Below, in pieces: positions 20,116 through 31,475 of a DNA stretch of 64,000 nucleotides. Every line of letters starts with the position of its first letter. Position 1 is the stretch's first letter. Under the pieces are notes generated by a model, which was given only the letters and a program-made list of their open reading frames with translations, had not been told where the DNA came from and searched no databases. A program made the position numbers and the translations under genes. Source of the DNA: Prorocentrum cordatum. Taxonomy: Eukaryota > Sar > Dinophyceae > Prorocentrales > Prorocentraceae. The stretch is taken from NCBI GenBank assembly GCA_963575745.1, contig CAUYUJ010002067.1, positions 1 to 64,000 on the forward strand. The letters run 5' to 3'.

Positions 20116-20274
20116 TTCCGAGTCCCGTGATTCCGACAATCTGGTCCGATGCGGCCCGATGTTGGCGTGTTGCCCCAGCGTTGCCCACCTCCGATTCGAT
20201 GCCGACGCGCTGTGCCGAGGCGGCCCGACCCGGTGCACGCTCCGAGCCGATCTGGTTTCCCGTTGATTTATCCT

Positions 20275-20330
20275 AGGAGGAGGAGGAGGAGGAGGAGGAG
20301 GAGGAGGAGGAGGAGGAGGAGGAGGAGGAT
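20275..20330. repeat. (GGA)n microsatellite
   Basis: Near-perfect GGA tract of about 18 units. Confidence 0.9.
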
Positions 20331-20577
20331 CCTGCCCCGCCCACCCCCTCCCCTCCTTGATCGGGATGCCGTTCTGGCCGGGCCAGCCTGAGGGAACGGG
20401 GCAGGGCAGGTTCGCTCGGCGGCAGGGGTGGCCGTTTTCTCTGTCCCGTCCCGTTTCTCTCTTCCCGCTCGTGCGGTATGCCAGCATTGTGGCCACCTTG
20501 GTACAACCCTTCCCGCCCCACGTGAGCCTCGCCCGGACCCTGGTGGCACCCGACCTGAGCCCCGCGGGATGAGGATA

Positions 20578-20752
20578 CAGTCGGGGCCCTGAGGAAGGAA
20601 GCCTTTTCGTTGGGGAGGGGCTCGGTGTTCCTTAATTGTTCCACACCTTGCCCAAGGTTTTCCTTAAGCTTTCGATGGGAAGTCGAAGGTTAACTTATGA
20701 AAAATGGGGCCTCGTTCCTTATTTTGGGTTCCTTAGGTCAACGCCTCGACTG
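20578..20752 (+). mobile_element. MITE family D, copy D2
   Basis: CAGTCGGGGCC to CGCCTCGACTG, TA on both sides, with 'ggggcctcgttccttatt' inside. Confidence 0.75.
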
Positions 20753-21310
20753 TAACACCTACTTTCTGGCCACACGCTTTTATTGGAATGGCTCTCCCGC
20801 CCAAGCGAGGGCCACATCCCTGGGAATAGTTCTCTCGTCACATCCCAGATCCTGGCATCGCTCGGACGTGTGCATTTTTTCTCGGCGGGAACCATCGAGG
20901 AGCATCCTTGATCATTTGGCGAAAAAAACACGCACGACACCGAAGAAAACACAGGGAATGGACGTCCGAGCGATGGCGAGAGATTGATAGCCCAGCAATT
21001 CCGCAGCCTCTAATCCAGGAGCTCCTATTCGCACACACACACACATTGCGCAGTGCGCAGTTTGAGTAGAGCCCTCATGAGACTAAGCCGCCCGCATTAG
21101 CGCGAACGCAACTGCACACCGGCTCCAGGGTCTGGGCCAGAATGCCCGAGGGCCTCGAGAAAAATTGTCGCACTTCGCGTGGAGCGCGGTGTAAAGCGCG
21201 AGGATTCGGGCCACCGAGTGGGAAGGGCGAAGGCCGTCAGGGGCCAGGAATTCCAGTGCCAGGAAGCCAGGAATTCCCATTCCAATCGAAAGCCGAACGG
21301 TGATTTTCAC
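20753..21310. other. Region without recognised gene
   Basis: Less GC-biased sequence with a short (CA)n at 21036..21048. No frame is convincing. Confidence 0.3.
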
Positions 21311-21392
21311 CTTCCATGAGGAGGAGGCGGCGGCGACATCTCCAGGAGGAGGAGCATAATGAGGAGGAGGAGGAGGAGGAGGAGGAGGAGGT
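21310..21392. repeat. (GGA)n microsatellite
   Basis: Interrupted GGA tract. Confidence 0.85.
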
Positions 21393-21934
21393 TGGTGGCC
21401 CGCTGCCGTCTAAGACGGTGTGGGCACAGTGGAGAGGCTTGCTCTGAGTATCTTAGTAAGCTTACCCTGGGTTTCTTAATAAGCGTGGGGGGGGACCCCA
21501 CCGACGGGGGTCACCCTCGCCTCGTCGTCGCACTGCGACGGGTGTCGGAGCGCCTTCGGCGCGCGGTGGCTGCCAGCGACGGAGGTCGATGCGGGGCTGT
21601 CGACGGGGGATGGCGCCCCCCCGACGCTCACTAAAAAACTCGGACTAGTTATGGCGAGCCTGGTCATGCTCCCCCTCCTTCCTGTTTCGTCCCCTGGGGC
21701 CTTCGAGGCCCCGAGTCGCCTCCGCAGCGGTCCCCGAGAGCTTCCGGAGGCCCTTCCGCCCGCCTCCTCTGCTCCTCCCTCCTCTCTCCGCCGACGGCGG
21801 CGCCGTCGGTTCCGGCGACGGCGATGTCGACGGCGACGGCGCCGATGCTGGCATCGCCGGCGACTTCGTGGGCGGTGGCAACGGCGGCGCCAGCGGTGGT
21901 GCATCAGCGCCACGGGACGGGAAGAACGACAAGC

Positions 21935-22190
21935 AGGAGGAGAAGGAGGAGGAGGAGGAGCAGGAGGAGGAGGAGGAGGAGGAGGAGGAGGAGGAGGAGG
22001 AGGAGGAGGAGGAGGAGGAGGAGGAGGGAGGAGGAGGGAGGGGGGGAAGGGGGAGGGGGAAGGGGGAGGAGGGGGAGGGGGAGGAGGGGCAGGGGGGAGG
22101 GGGAGGAGGGGGAGGGGAGAGAGGAGGAGGAGGAGGAGAGGAGAGGAGGAGGAGGAGGAGGAGGAGGAGGAGGAGGAGGAGGAGGGTGGC
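21935..22190. repeat. Long (GGA)n microsatellite
   Basis: About 250 bp of GGA with GGGGAG interruptions. Flanked by CGTCGGCG-type sequence (21790..21890 and 22195..22290) that is itself repetitive. Confidence 0.9.
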
Positions 22191-22409
22191 GTGGGTGGAA
22201 CGTCGCCGGCGACGTCGCCGGCGGCGTCGCGGGCGGCGGCGGCGGCGTCGGCGCCGACGGCGTCGGTGGCGGCGTCGGCCCAGCGCCTCTCGCCCGGGGG
22301 GGCGTAGGCCGCCGCGGCGCGGGAGGGCCGGCGGGAGCGGCGCCAGGCGCGCTCGCGCCGGGGGGGCTGGAGCTCGGAGGAGGCCAAGTCGCAAGCTGGA
22401 AGATATACT

Positions 22410-22600
22410 GTAGGTTCGTGTCGTGTCGACGGGCGGCGACTCCGCCGCCGACGTTCAACGTTGAACGCCGACGGCGGCCCAGAATCGGTCGGTGTTGAAC
22501 GATCGGACGTTGCGGAGACGGCCGATCGTTCAAGGTAGAACGATCCAGCGCGGTGTCAGGAACCAACGCCAGGGTCGACACAGCACGAACCTGCAGTACC
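22410..22600. mobile_element. MITE family I, copy I1
   Basis: The ends GTAGGTTCGTGTCGTGTCGA and CGACACAGCACGAACCTGC are inverted. The interior contains the palindromes 'gttcaacgttgaac' and 'gatcgttcaaggtagaacgatc'. A second copy is at 52156. Confidence 0.75.
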
Positions 22601-22839
22601 TTACCAGTGCCGGGTGGTTTTCTCAATCCCACGGCTTCTTTGAGGGTCGGGGGCGACGTCGGGGTGGTGTGGTGTATATTTTTCCCCCATCTTCCCAGGG
22701 AGACAACGACAAACGTAAACACCAGGATCCCGTATACACCAGGATCCGCGTTCCTGTGCGAATGTCAGCGCAGGGTCGGAAAAAGCGTCGGTGCATAGAG
22801 TTCGTTTCCCTACCAAGGTGCCCAGAATCCCAGAGATCC

Positions 22840-22975
22840 ATTGAGAAATCGAGACGGCTGCCTTTCGCGGTTTGTGGCCTCTCGGGGCCCTCGTTGGGCC
22901 TCGGGGCCGTCAAAAAAACGACGCAGGACGAAAAACTTGCCCCGGGGAAAGGGTCGGGCCTTCGGGGGACCCCGC
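22840..22975 (-). mobile_element. MITE family B, partial copy
   Basis: 'gccctcgttgggcctcggggccgtcaa' and 'aacttgccccggggaaagggtcggg' match the family interior. The ends are lost. Confidence 0.55.
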
Positions 22976-23261
22976 AAGCGGCAAAGAGGGGGGTGATGAC
23001 TAGGGGGGGTGGATATCATGGCGGGGGCCATGATATCTCCCAAGATTTCATGGCGCCTCTTCTTATTTCATTACGTCCCTGGCCCCCCCCCCCTGGACCG
23101 CGCACATGCCGCCGGCCATGATTTGCGCCCCCTTCTCTTGGACGCCACCCTCTTGGCCGCTCTCGACATTGACAACAATCACGACGTCGGATCTCTGGGA
23201 TTACCGTTGCCCGTCCGTCGTTTTCCCTGGCGGCGTGGCTTGCTTGCTGGCCCAGCAGGCA

Positions 23262-23440
23262 AAGTTCTTAGAATATTATGTGGTTTGCGCGACATGTTCT
23301 GAGTACCGTTCTGGTTAGCACACCGGCTTTCTGTTCTACGAGCCTTGTCTTGGTTTTTGATCATTAGTTGGCTCGAAACATATATCGTGGTAGACCTATA
23401 GGAATGCCCAGACGGTTGGTCCCTGCTCAAGGAAAGCTCG
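23262..23440. mobile_element. Repeat family N, diverged copy
   Basis: 'gttcttagaat' and 'cgtggtagacctataggaat' followed by 'acggttggtccct' match 28255..28460 in order. Confidence 0.5.
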
Positions 23441-23449
23441 GGGAAGATC

Positions 23450-23612
23450 GTAGGAGGAACAGGTACCCCATACCGCTACCCTTACCTCGTCTTCCTTTTT
23501 TGGGGCCTCCTGGGAGGCCGCCCTCTTCGCCACCGCTGGATTCGCCTCAAGATCTTGGCCAGAACGCACCCCAGGAGTGGTCGGGGAAGTAGCAGTATCG
23601 GTGCCTTTTGGT
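23450..23612 (+). repeat. Repeat family L
   Basis: 'ggggcctcctgggaggccgcc', 'caccgctggattcgcc' and 'cagaacgcaccccaggag' recur at 58958..59120 and, inverted, at 60795..60965. Confidence 0.6.
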
Positions 23613-24000
23613 TTCCCATGGGGCGCCGAAGGTCGAGGGTGGGAATGCGTTCCACGGGAGGGGAGAGGATCGGGGGGAGAAGCGCGTTGACCATGACCAG
23701 GGTTTCGCGGGATCTCGTCGGTGCCGATCTTGGTCATGGCTTGTGCCAGCCGTCGCCGATTCACGAGACTGATCCACGAGTCGACCCTGACCGAGATGAC
23801 CTGTGACAAGGGTGGATGCGACGTTTCCGCGTTCAGTCTTGGTCATGGTCCCCGCTTCATCCCCCTTCAAAAAGGAAAACCAGGGAAAACGCCGCCTGCG
23901 CCATCAGGAGCCTGTCAGCGCTTCGCTGCATCGTTTTTGTTGGTCGCAGGCATGGCGTTTCGTCCAGTGGGAGCGGTGCCAGGAGCGCGCACGCCTGAGA

Positions 24001-24182
24001 GAAGGAGGGGAGGAGGACGGGGGGGGGGAGGAGGAGGAGGACGAGGAGGACGAGGAGGAGGAGGAGGAGGAGGAGGAAGGAGGAGGAGGAGGAGGAGGAG
24101 GAGGAGGAGAAGGGGGAGGGGGAGGAGGAGGAGGAGGAGGAGGAGGAGGAGGAGGAGGAGGAGGAGGAGGAGGAGGAGGATT
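24001..24182. repeat. (GGA)n microsatellite
   Basis: About 180 bp of GGA. Frames across it are Gly, Glu or Arg runs. Confidence 0.9.
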
Positions 24183-24477
24183 CGCTGAGGATTCGCTCGC
24201 TGTCGGTTGGTCGAGGCGGCCGAGGGCGCAGAAGCTGTGGTGCTTCGTCAGCAGCGGCACGCTGATGGGTCGCGGGCGTTTGCGTGCCCCCAGTCTCTCT
24301 TCCCTCCCTCGCCTCCCCCCTCGCTCGCGTCCCTCCTCGCTCGCTCCCTCCCTTCTCCTGCTCCCTGCCCACCTCCTGCGCCGCCTCTGCCCCTCCGATG
24401 CCTACATGGCGCCGCTGCGCCTGCTGGCGAAGCCGATCCGAGTCGATGCTGACTCCGTGCCAGTGCGCCTTCTTTTT

Positions 24478-24693
24478 CGTCGGGCGGGTCCCTGTCACAG
24501 GAGGAATTTTCAGACATGGTCAGAAAATAGCCGGGGGACGATTTTTGCGAGCATGTTTAATTCTTACTGTGAACATTTTCCGGGGGACGTTTGCATCTCT
24601 CTTCCAGTTTTTTGGTTTGTCCTGCGAGCAGGCTTGCAGTATTTTTCAACTTCTCTTCGAACGTCCGCCTGTGGGAGGACGTGCCCGGCCTGG
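24478..24693 (+). mobile_element. MITE family A, diverged long copy A8
   Basis: 'gggtccctgtcacaggaggaa' on the left and 'gtccgcctgtgggaggacgtgcccggcc' on the right are degenerate family A ends. At 216 bp it is longer than usual. Confidence 0.6.
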
Positions 24694-25375
24694 GCCTTCT
24701 CGGGCCGGCGCCCGCGGCGCCCGGGCGACGGCTGCGGCGGCGCCGCCACCTGGCTCGCGTTCTCCGTGCGCCGGGGCGGGGGGGCGGGGGGCCAGAAGTG
24801 CCTTCGGGGCGCCGCAGGGCGCCGGCACGAAGATCGGCGCCTGCGTGCCGAAGCGTTCTCCCTCGCGGAGCTGGGCGCCCCGGCGCGAGCGGCCGAACGA
24901 CCCCTGCAGCGAGACGCCCTGGCAACACGGTCGCCGCCGCAGGGGCCCCATCTCGGACGGCCCCGCCCTTCGCCGGTCCGCGACGTGCAGAGAAGAGCAC
25001 GGGCGCGGCCGCGGCAGGGGAGGGAGAGCCACCCGGGCTCGACAATGAGGCGCTCATCGGCGTCCCCCCAACATACTTATACTATGTGTTCGTCGCCCCC
25101 CCAGAGGCGACGCGCGAACCGAGAAATCTTATAGTATATGCGTCGTGGCGGGCGCTTTCTGGCCACACCGCTCGAGAAACGATATACTACAAGATGGGTA
25201 TACTATATGTTCGGGTCGGACGCGCGCCTCCAAGGCGGACACGTAGTATTAGTATGTCTCTGTGCATCCCAGCTCAGGCCACGGCCTGGGGAGTTCCCGA
25301 AGCAGTCCGCAGCCCTGCTCGATTCCGTCTTTTCGGGTGAGTTTGCGAAGCTGCCTCGCGCGTCGGGGTGGTAAG
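24694..25375. other. GC-rich region, then palindromic AT-containing repeat
   Basis: A minus-strand stretch at about 24790..24960 (LREGERFGTQAPIFVPAPCG) looks protein-like but has no recognisable domain. 25070..25250 repeats 'tatactatatgttcg' in inverted form and may be another miniature element. Confidence 0.3.
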
Positions 25376-25558
25376 CCCAGACATCCGACGTCTCGATTTG
25401 TTCGAGTGCACGGGCCCCCGACCTCCCGACCACTTCCCCGGGACCGGCTTTTCGCCCCAAGTCGTTTTTGACGGCCCGGAGGCCCGGCGAGGGCCCAGGA
25501 AGGTCGAACACGACGAAAAACCTCCGTCTCGATTTTTCCGAGACGCCCGATGTTTGGG
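25376..25558 (+). mobile_element. MITE family B, cgagacg subfamily
   Basis: CCCAGACATCCGACGTCTCG to GAGACGCCCGATGTTTGGG with the family core. Confidence 0.7.
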
Positions 25559-25738
25559 GGTGTCGGGGTGGATTTTCTGCCCTCGACATGGGGCCCACCG
25601 CGGCTGCTGGGAGCGCCCCTTGCCCGCGCTGGGTTCCCCCGCCGCCGCGGCGGAGAGAAAGGGGGGGCGGGGCGGGGGCAGGGCGGGAACGCCCGCCCCG
25701 CGGCGGCGCCCAATGGTGGAGAGCGGCCAGGGCGAAGA

Positions 25739-26034
25739 CTTAAGTCGGGCCTGTCCCTCTACACGGGGAATGTTCAAAAGTAGTCAAAAATACAATCAGG
25801 GGACGAGTTTTGGATTACGGTTGTAAAATCTTGGAATATTGAAATACTTGGAAACGAAATCAAGCGACCCAAACGAAGTCGGGCGCGTGTCCCTCGACAG
25901 GACGATGATTCAAAATAGTCCAGAAATAATCCAGGGCGGATTTTTCGATGATTCTTTGGCGATGTATGAATATTTATTGACTATTTCGAGTTTGTTGTCC
26001 CAAATCCGCCTGTAAAAGGACATGCCCGACCTAA
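25739..26034 (+). mobile_element. Two adjacent MITE family A copies
   Basis: 25739..~25870 has only the left end (TTAAGTCGGGCCTGTCCCTC). 25875..26034 is complete, ending GGACATGCCCGACCTAA. Confidence 0.7.
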
Positions 26035-26430
26035 GGCTGGGACGGGGAGAAAGCCGTTCCAGAGTCCAGAGCGTTCCCGAGCGCTCTCGGAGCGTGCCGG
26101 AGCGCTCCGAGAGGTCCGCGGCGCCCGAGACACCCTCCAGAGCCGCCAGATCCCAGAGATTCTCGGTTCATTCTCACCCGAATTTGAATCCTCGTGATGG
26201 CTCCGTTTTAGCGAGCGTTTGCCGCCTTTCTTCGGTGGCCTCCGGTGAGATCCGACGTTGTGGGCGAAAACGTGAAAAGACGCGAGAGCACCAAGCCAGA
26301 GCCCTGTACTCCAGTGTTGTGCGGCATTCTTCGAGCACGACCGATTGTGAATCTCCCAGGGCCCGAAACTGGGCGAGAAGCTCCCAATGTGAGTCAATTG
26401 CAGCGCCCAGACCTGGTGGTTTTCGCGCCT
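26035..26430. other. Region without recognised gene
   Basis: Starts with 'gagcgttcccgagcgctctcggagcg', a short repeat also found at 4480..4530 next to the family A end there. No supported coding frame. Confidence 0.3.
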
Positions 26431-26760
26431 CTTCGTTCGCTCGTTCCTCCTCGTCGCCGTCCCCGTCGTCGTCTTCCTGCTCCTCCTCGTTGTCGTCGTT
26501 CTCTCCTCCTCCATCCCTCTTTTTGGTCCATTCGCGGGTTTCTCGTCGTCGTCGCCGCCGTCGTCGTCTTCTTGCTCCTCGTCGTCGTCGTCGTTCTCGC
26601 CTGCTCCATCCTTCGTCTTGGTTCACTCGTGCTTTCCTCGTCGTCGTCGTCGTTTCCGTCGTCGTCTTCCTGCTCCTCGTCGTCGTCGTTCTCGCCGCCT
26701 CCATCCGTCTTCTTGGTCCACTCGTGCGTCCATTCTCGTCGTCGTCCCCGTCGTCGTCTT
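26430..26760. repeat. (CGT/TCG)n imperfect microsatellite
   Basis: Tandem CGTCGTC-rich units of 100-120 bp with 'ctcgcctcctccatccgtcttcttgg' sub-blocks, repeated three to four times. Confidence 0.7.
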
Positions 26761-26763
26761 CCT

Positions 26764-26951
26764 GCCCCAGACATGCGACGTCCTGAGTTTTTCAATATGG
26801 GGTCCCTGGAAGACCCGACCCTTTCCCCGGGACCGGCTTTTCGCCCTGAGTCGTTTTTTGACGGCCCCGAGGCCCGGCGAGGGCCCACCGAGGCCGAACA
26901 CAGCCAAAAATTTCCCGTTCTGATTTTTTCACGACCTGATCATGTCTGGGG
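26764..26951 (+). mobile_element. MITE family B, copy B9
   Basis: CCCCAGACATGCGACGTCCT to CTGATCATGTCTGGGG. Confidence 0.75.
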
Positions 26952-27010
26952 CTCCTCGTCGTCGTTCTCGCCTCCTCAGTTCGTCGTCTTGGCTCGTCTG
27001 TGCGCTGCTC

Positions 27011-27167
27011 TTGAGTCGGGCCTGTCCCTCCACAGGAGGAATCATCAAACATTGCCACAACAAATAGTATGGGAACGATTTCCCAACCATTTTCTGACTT
27101 GATATTTGTTTGGACTGCTTTAATTTTGCGTCCAAGATCCGCCTCCAGGAGGACATGCCCGACCTCG
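27011..27167 (+). mobile_element. MITE family A, copy A10
   Basis: TTGAGTCGGGCCTGTCCCTC to GGACATGCCCGACCTCG. The flanks CGCTGCTC and CGCTGCTT agree at 7 of 8 bases. Confidence 0.8.
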
Positions 27168-27194
27168 CGCTGCTTCCTCCCCGCCCGCCGCCGG

Positions 27195-27262
27195 CGCCCC
27201 GAGGCCGAACACCGCCAAAAGCCTCCCGCTCTGATTTCTTCACGACGCGATCATGTCTGGGG
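27195..27262 (+). mobile_element. MITE family B right-end fragment
   Basis: 'ccgaggccgaacaccgccaa' to 'gacgcgatcatgtctgggg'. Confidence 0.6.
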
Positions 27263-27265
27263 CTC

Positions 27266-27309
<44 letters not shown>

Positions 27310-27439
27310 TCTCGCTCCACCTCTACTCGTCGTCTTGGCTCGTCTGCGCGCTGCTCCCTCCCCGCCCGCTGCCAGCGCCCCCTCCCCCCGCGCGCGGCCG
27401 CGCCGGGCAAAAAGACGCCGGTCTGCGGAACCCTGCCGG

Positions 27440-27675
27440 GGTCCCTCCTCCTGCTCCTCCTCCTGCTCCTCCCCCTCTTCCTCCTCCTCCTCCTCCTCCT
27501 CGCCCCCTCCTCGTCCTCCTCCTCCTCCTCCTCCTCCCCCTCCTCCTCCTCCTCCTCCTCCTCCTCCTCCTCCTCCTCCTCCTCCTCCTCCTCCTCCTCC
27601 TCCTCCTCCTCCTCCTCCTCCTCCTCCTCCTCCTGCTCCTCCTCCTCCTGCTCCTCCTCCTCCTTCTCCTCCACT
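27440..27675. repeat. Long (CTC)n microsatellite
   Basis: About 235 bp of CTC, preceded by a (CGT)n tract at 27265..27310. Confidence 0.9.
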
Positions 27676-27754
27676 CGTCGTCTTGGCTCGTCTGCGCGCT
27701 GCTCCCTCCCGGCGCCCGCCGCCGGCGCCCCCCGCGCGCGGCCGCGCCGGGCCA

Positions 27755-27815
27755 GGCGCTGCGGGCCGAGGCCGCGGAGGCGGAGCGGCAGAAGTGGTGG
27801 CCCTTCACGGCTGGG
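27755..27815 (+). CDS. Exon-like segment, copy 1 of a local duplication
   Basis: Reads LRAEAAEAERQKWWPFTAG on the plus strand. A second version, EPVEAERQKRWPFAAG, lies at 28141..28205. Both are followed by 'gggggcagcgctag'. Similar protein with different bases suggests former coding sequence; the family is unknown. Confidence 0.3.
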
Positions 27816-27849
27816 GGGGGGGCGCCGGCGGCAGCGCTAGGGGGGGGGC

Positions 27850-28039
27850 GATCGGGCGTCTCAACAAAAATCGAGACCGAGGTTTTCGTCGTTTTCGACA
27901 TTCCTGGGCCCTCGCCGGGCCTCGGGACCGCCGATAGACGACTCGGGGTGAAAAACCGGTCCGGGGGGAGTGGTCGGGAGGTCGGGAGGTCGGGGGCCCG
28001 TGCTTCGACAAAAATCGAGACGTCTGATGTCTGGGGGGG
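27850..28039 (-). mobile_element. MITE family B, cgagacg subfamily
   Basis: 'ggcgtctcaacaaaaatcgag' to 'atcgagacgtctgatgtctggg' with a duplicated 'gtcgggag'. Confidence 0.65.
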
Positions 28040-28254
28040 GGACATGCCAGGAACCACCCTGTCGTTTTTTTGTTGTTTTGCCGATCGGCGCGGGCCCCCA
28101 AACCACCTCTGCCCCCCCCCCCCCGTGGAGTAGATCTTGGCTGTTTTGGGCGGAGCCTGTGGAGGCCGAGCGGCAGAAGCGGTGGCCCTTCGCGGCTGGG
28201 ATGGGGGGGGCGTCGGGGGCAGCGCTAGTCAAGCAGTGGCGAAGTGCCTTGGCG

Positions 28255-28460
28255 TGCCTATAGGCTTGCCAAACCATGTTCTAAGAACCGTTTGTGATTT
28301 CCATTGCGTGTTCTTAGAACGTTTCTGGCTGGGACTGTCTTGTTTTGGCGCATCGCTTGTATGATCTAAGAGCATTGCATTACTATCGTTCTTAGAACAT
28401 GTTTGGGTTCTAAGAACATTTCGTGGTAAGCCTATTGGAATACTGGGACGGTCGGTCCCT
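28255..28460. mobile_element. Repeat family N (MITE-like)
   Basis: The inverted ends 'tgcctataggcttgcc' and 'ggtaagcctattgga' enclose several TTCTAAGAAC/GTTCTTAGAA motifs. Confidence 0.6.
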
Positions 28461-28640
28461 CAAGCTAGGGGGGGCACATGCCAGGAAACACCCTGCTTGC
28501 CTCCAAGGTGCCCTGGGTGTTTTTGGGGCTTCGGTGGTTGCGAGATGGTTTTTCGATGGGAAGCGTGACGTTCCCATACGAAAAAACAATTGACGTCGTG
28601 GGGTCTCAGGGTTGGGTTTCACGGGGCGGTCGGGGGCAGC
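28460..28640 (+). mobile_element. MITE family E, copy E1
   Basis: 'catgccaggaaacaccctgc', 'cttgcctccaaggtgccctggg' and 'gtgacgttcccatac' in family order. The ends are partly degraded. Confidence 0.6.
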
Positions 28641-28748
28641 GCTAGGGGGGGGGACAAGGGGAACGAATAATGACATGAACATAACAACTCGGAGGTCCGC
28701 GCGGACGTGTGAGTTTTTATGTTCATGCCATTCTTCGCTCCCCTAGGA
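28640..28748. mobile_element. MITE family C, short copy
   Basis: 'ggggaacgaataatgacatgaacataac' and its complement 'gtttttatgttcatgccattcttcgctcccc' with only 'tcggaggtccgcgcggacg' between: the central palindrome is deleted. Confidence 0.65.
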
Positions 28749-28778
28749 CAGGCTCAGGGGGGGGAAACAAACGAAACG

Positions 28779-28969
28779 TACCCAGACATGAGCCCGTCGC
28801 AGTAAATGAATCAGAGCGGGAGGTTTTTGGCCGTGTTCGGCCTCGGGGGGCCCTCGCTGGGCCTCGGGACCGTCAAATAACAGCTCATGACGAAGAACCG
28901 CTCCTGGGGAAAGGGTCGAGATTTCCAGGGGCCCCGTGTGGAACAAAAACAGGACGTCGCATGTCTGGG
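28779..28969 (-). mobile_element. MITE family B, copy B12
   Basis: ACCCAGACATGAGCCCGTCG to GACGTCGCATGTCTGGG. Confidence 0.75.
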
Positions 28970-29603
28970 CACACGGAAGCTGGAAAAAGTTACTGGGGCC
29001 AGCCTTTCCACTCTTTCCAGCCTTGGCCAGTTGGCCTGTATTTGTTCCAGCCCTGGCGACCGCATCCCTCGTGTTTCGGTCTCGCCTCCCCTCCTGCCAG
29101 TCTTCGCAGCCCTGGCCACTTCCACTCTCACTGGGAAACGTGGCCAGGGCCTTCCGCGGCTGGCCGAGGGGGGGGGGGGGGGCAGGCTCAGGAAGGTTTC
29201 GGCTTGGGGGTTCGAGGCTCGAGCTTCGAGGTCTTCAAGCGATTTCAGCTGTCCTCGGCAGTTCTCTGGCCAGGGCATGGAGCGTGTGTTTCTTTATTGT
29301 GTTGTGCATCATGGGCATTACACTCCCCGGCCCCCCCCCCTCCTATAACGTAACGCCCCTCCCCCCCCCCAGTGCTCTCCGGGCACTGCCGCCGCGCGCA
29401 CGGCGGGGGGCAGGCGTTGCACTACAATCCTCCACCTATACTGCCCACTGTCGACGAGAATAAAGAAGCGCGCTCATGCTTTCCAGCAGCTGCGCCTCGC
29501 CGAGGTCGTTCCGGGGGGGGGGCCAACAATCGCCCCGAACGGCCTCCGGACAGCATTGGTCGGTTTCCCGTCGTTTTTCAAGCCCTGGTGACCAAGTCCC
29601 ATC

Positions 29604-29770
29604 AGCCACGCGCAGAGGGGGTTGGGGGGGGGAGGGGGAGGGCTTCTTAGAAGCACCCCTGCTTTTCAGAAGGCGCGGGCCTTCTCTATAGATGTAACGC
29701 CGGCGCCGTCTAAGGAGCAGCCTCCTTCTGAGAAGCCCTCCCCCCTCCCTCCACCCCCGTGTGCGCGCCG
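29604..29770. mobile_element. MITE family G, copy G3
   Basis: CACGCGCAGAGGGGGTTGGG to CCACCCCCGTGTGCGCG with internal CTTCTTAGAAG hairpins. Confidence 0.65.
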
Positions 29771-30839
29771 CCACTCCCAGTTGTGTCGGGTTTGCCACGT
29801 TTTCCAGCCCTGGCCACTTCCACTTTCACTGAATTTCCAACATCCGCTGTTTCAGGCTTCTCTGTAGGGGGGGGGGGACCGGCTCGGGGGCGGGGCGGGG
29901 AAACGTACGGCTCGAGTACGCCAGAGCTCGGGCTTGCCGACGCTCTTGGCGAGCGCGCCCTGGATTTTGACGGTCCAGTGTTCGTGGGTTGTTTACCCGC
30001 GGGAGTTCGCGTCAGATTTCAGATTGGATCTTGTCATGTTCATGATGGCCCCGTCAGGCCAACCCGAGTCCCCCGAACCCGAGCCTCACGTCTCCCTGAT
30101 CAGGGGGGGACGCGTTGACCCCCACTCGCTCATGTATCGCCGATTGGAGTCCGATAGCCTTCCCCGCCCAGGAACGCGCGGTTTCGCTATCAAGGGCCTC
30201 TCGCCGATTCATCGGCGATGTACCACCGATTCCAGATCGATGATGTCTCCCCTGAGCCAGCCCCCCTCTACCATTCCCCCTCAGGGGGGGGGGAGCGATA
30301 GGAGGAGAAGCAGGATCGCGGATCGAGGAGGAGAATGATGGCAGGGTCGTCTAACAAAGCGTCATCGCGTGCTCCACGCAGCGCTCAATGGCTAGGGGCT
30401 TTTCGGGTGGGATCAGAGCGGATGGTGTCGCACCCCCCGCGAAGCCTGTCCTGAAATTCGCTGGTTTCCCACCTGATGGAGAGGGGACGCCTTGGACACG
30501 TGCGCCAGGGCTGGACCTGAACGATGTGTTGCGGGACTTCGGCCGTGTATGGTTTGTCGTCTTGGCAGGGGGGCACAGGAAAACGGGCAGAGCGAAACGA
30601 AAAACACAGACCGAAACCAAAGCGAACGGCGAACAACAACGTGCAGGTCCAGCCCTGACGTGCGGCGTTTCCCTGGTTCTTCTCGCCGTCGGGAACGCTC
30701 CGCGGGGCGCGGCCGTGGTGTTGCCCGTGGCCCTCCCGCGGCGCCGTCGCCCAAGGGCGTCCGACGGCGCGAGGCCCGTGCAGCCCCGGCGGCTCTGCCG
30801 TCGGTCGCGTCGGCCCCTCTGGTCGGGGGCCCCCAAACT
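29771..30839. other. Region without recognised gene
   Basis: Open frames exist (for example 30388.. plus) but run into microsatellite downstream and lack any recognisable motif. 30180..30240 shows short GATTCATCGGCGATG-type palindromic sequence related to family J. Confidence 0.3.
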
Positions 30840-30992
30840 CAGGAGGAGAAAAAACACACAGACACAATTAATCCTCGATTCCCCAGAAAATATGGGAAAA
30901 TATGGGAAGTGGGGGGGAAGACAAAAAACCAAAAAATATAGGAAAATATGGGGGATATTTCTATTTGTGTGTATTTATTTGTGTGTCCCAGG
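30840..30992 (+). mobile_element. Repeat family K
   Basis: 'acacacagacacaattaatcctcgattcccc', 'aaaatatgggaa' repeats and 'gtgtatttatttgtgtgtccc'. Confidence 0.7.
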
Positions 30993-31009
30993 GCCCCTTC
31001 AGAGTCGGT

Positions 31010-31185
31010 GGGGACTCGGGGTCACCGCACGGCTGTGGGACTCGGGGCCCTCTCCGAGGGCGTCTCGGGCGACAGGGGCCTCCGGGGTCCCGAGGCCGTG
31101 CGGTGACGGACCGTGCGGTGAGATCTCGGGGGATTTCGAGGCCACCGCACGGTCCGTCACCGCACAGGTTCGGGACTCCAAGTCT
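31010..31185. repeat. Palindromic repeat family M
   Basis: Multiple CACCGCACGG / CCGTGCGGTGA motifs in both orientations. The same motif set is at 60195..60410. Confidence 0.55.
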
Positions 31186-31258
31186 GGGCCGTTCTCGGGC
31201 CCCGTGGGCAACGGAGCAGAAACGTGGGCACGGGGTGGAGGAAGCTCCCGGCCTCCTA

Positions 31259-31475
31259 GATGGGGTCGGAGTAGGCGGGGTCGGAGGATCGCGCCGCATC
31301 GCCGGTGCGACTCGATGTGGGGCCCGACTTGCTTCGCGTCGACGTCGCCGATGCGTCGCCGACGTCGCCGTTGCATCGCCGTTGCATCGCCGATGCATCG
31401 CCGATGCATCGCCGATGCATCCATCGGCGATGTGGCGCGATCCTGCGACCCCGTCTACTCCGACCCCGTCTGGGA
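31259..31475. mobile_element. MITE family J, copy J1
   Basis: 'ggggtcggagtaggcggggtc...aggatcgcgcc' is mirrored by 'ggcgcgatcctgcgaccccgtctactccgacccc'. The centre holds repeated GCATCGCCGAT motifs. A second copy is at 50190. Confidence 0.7.
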
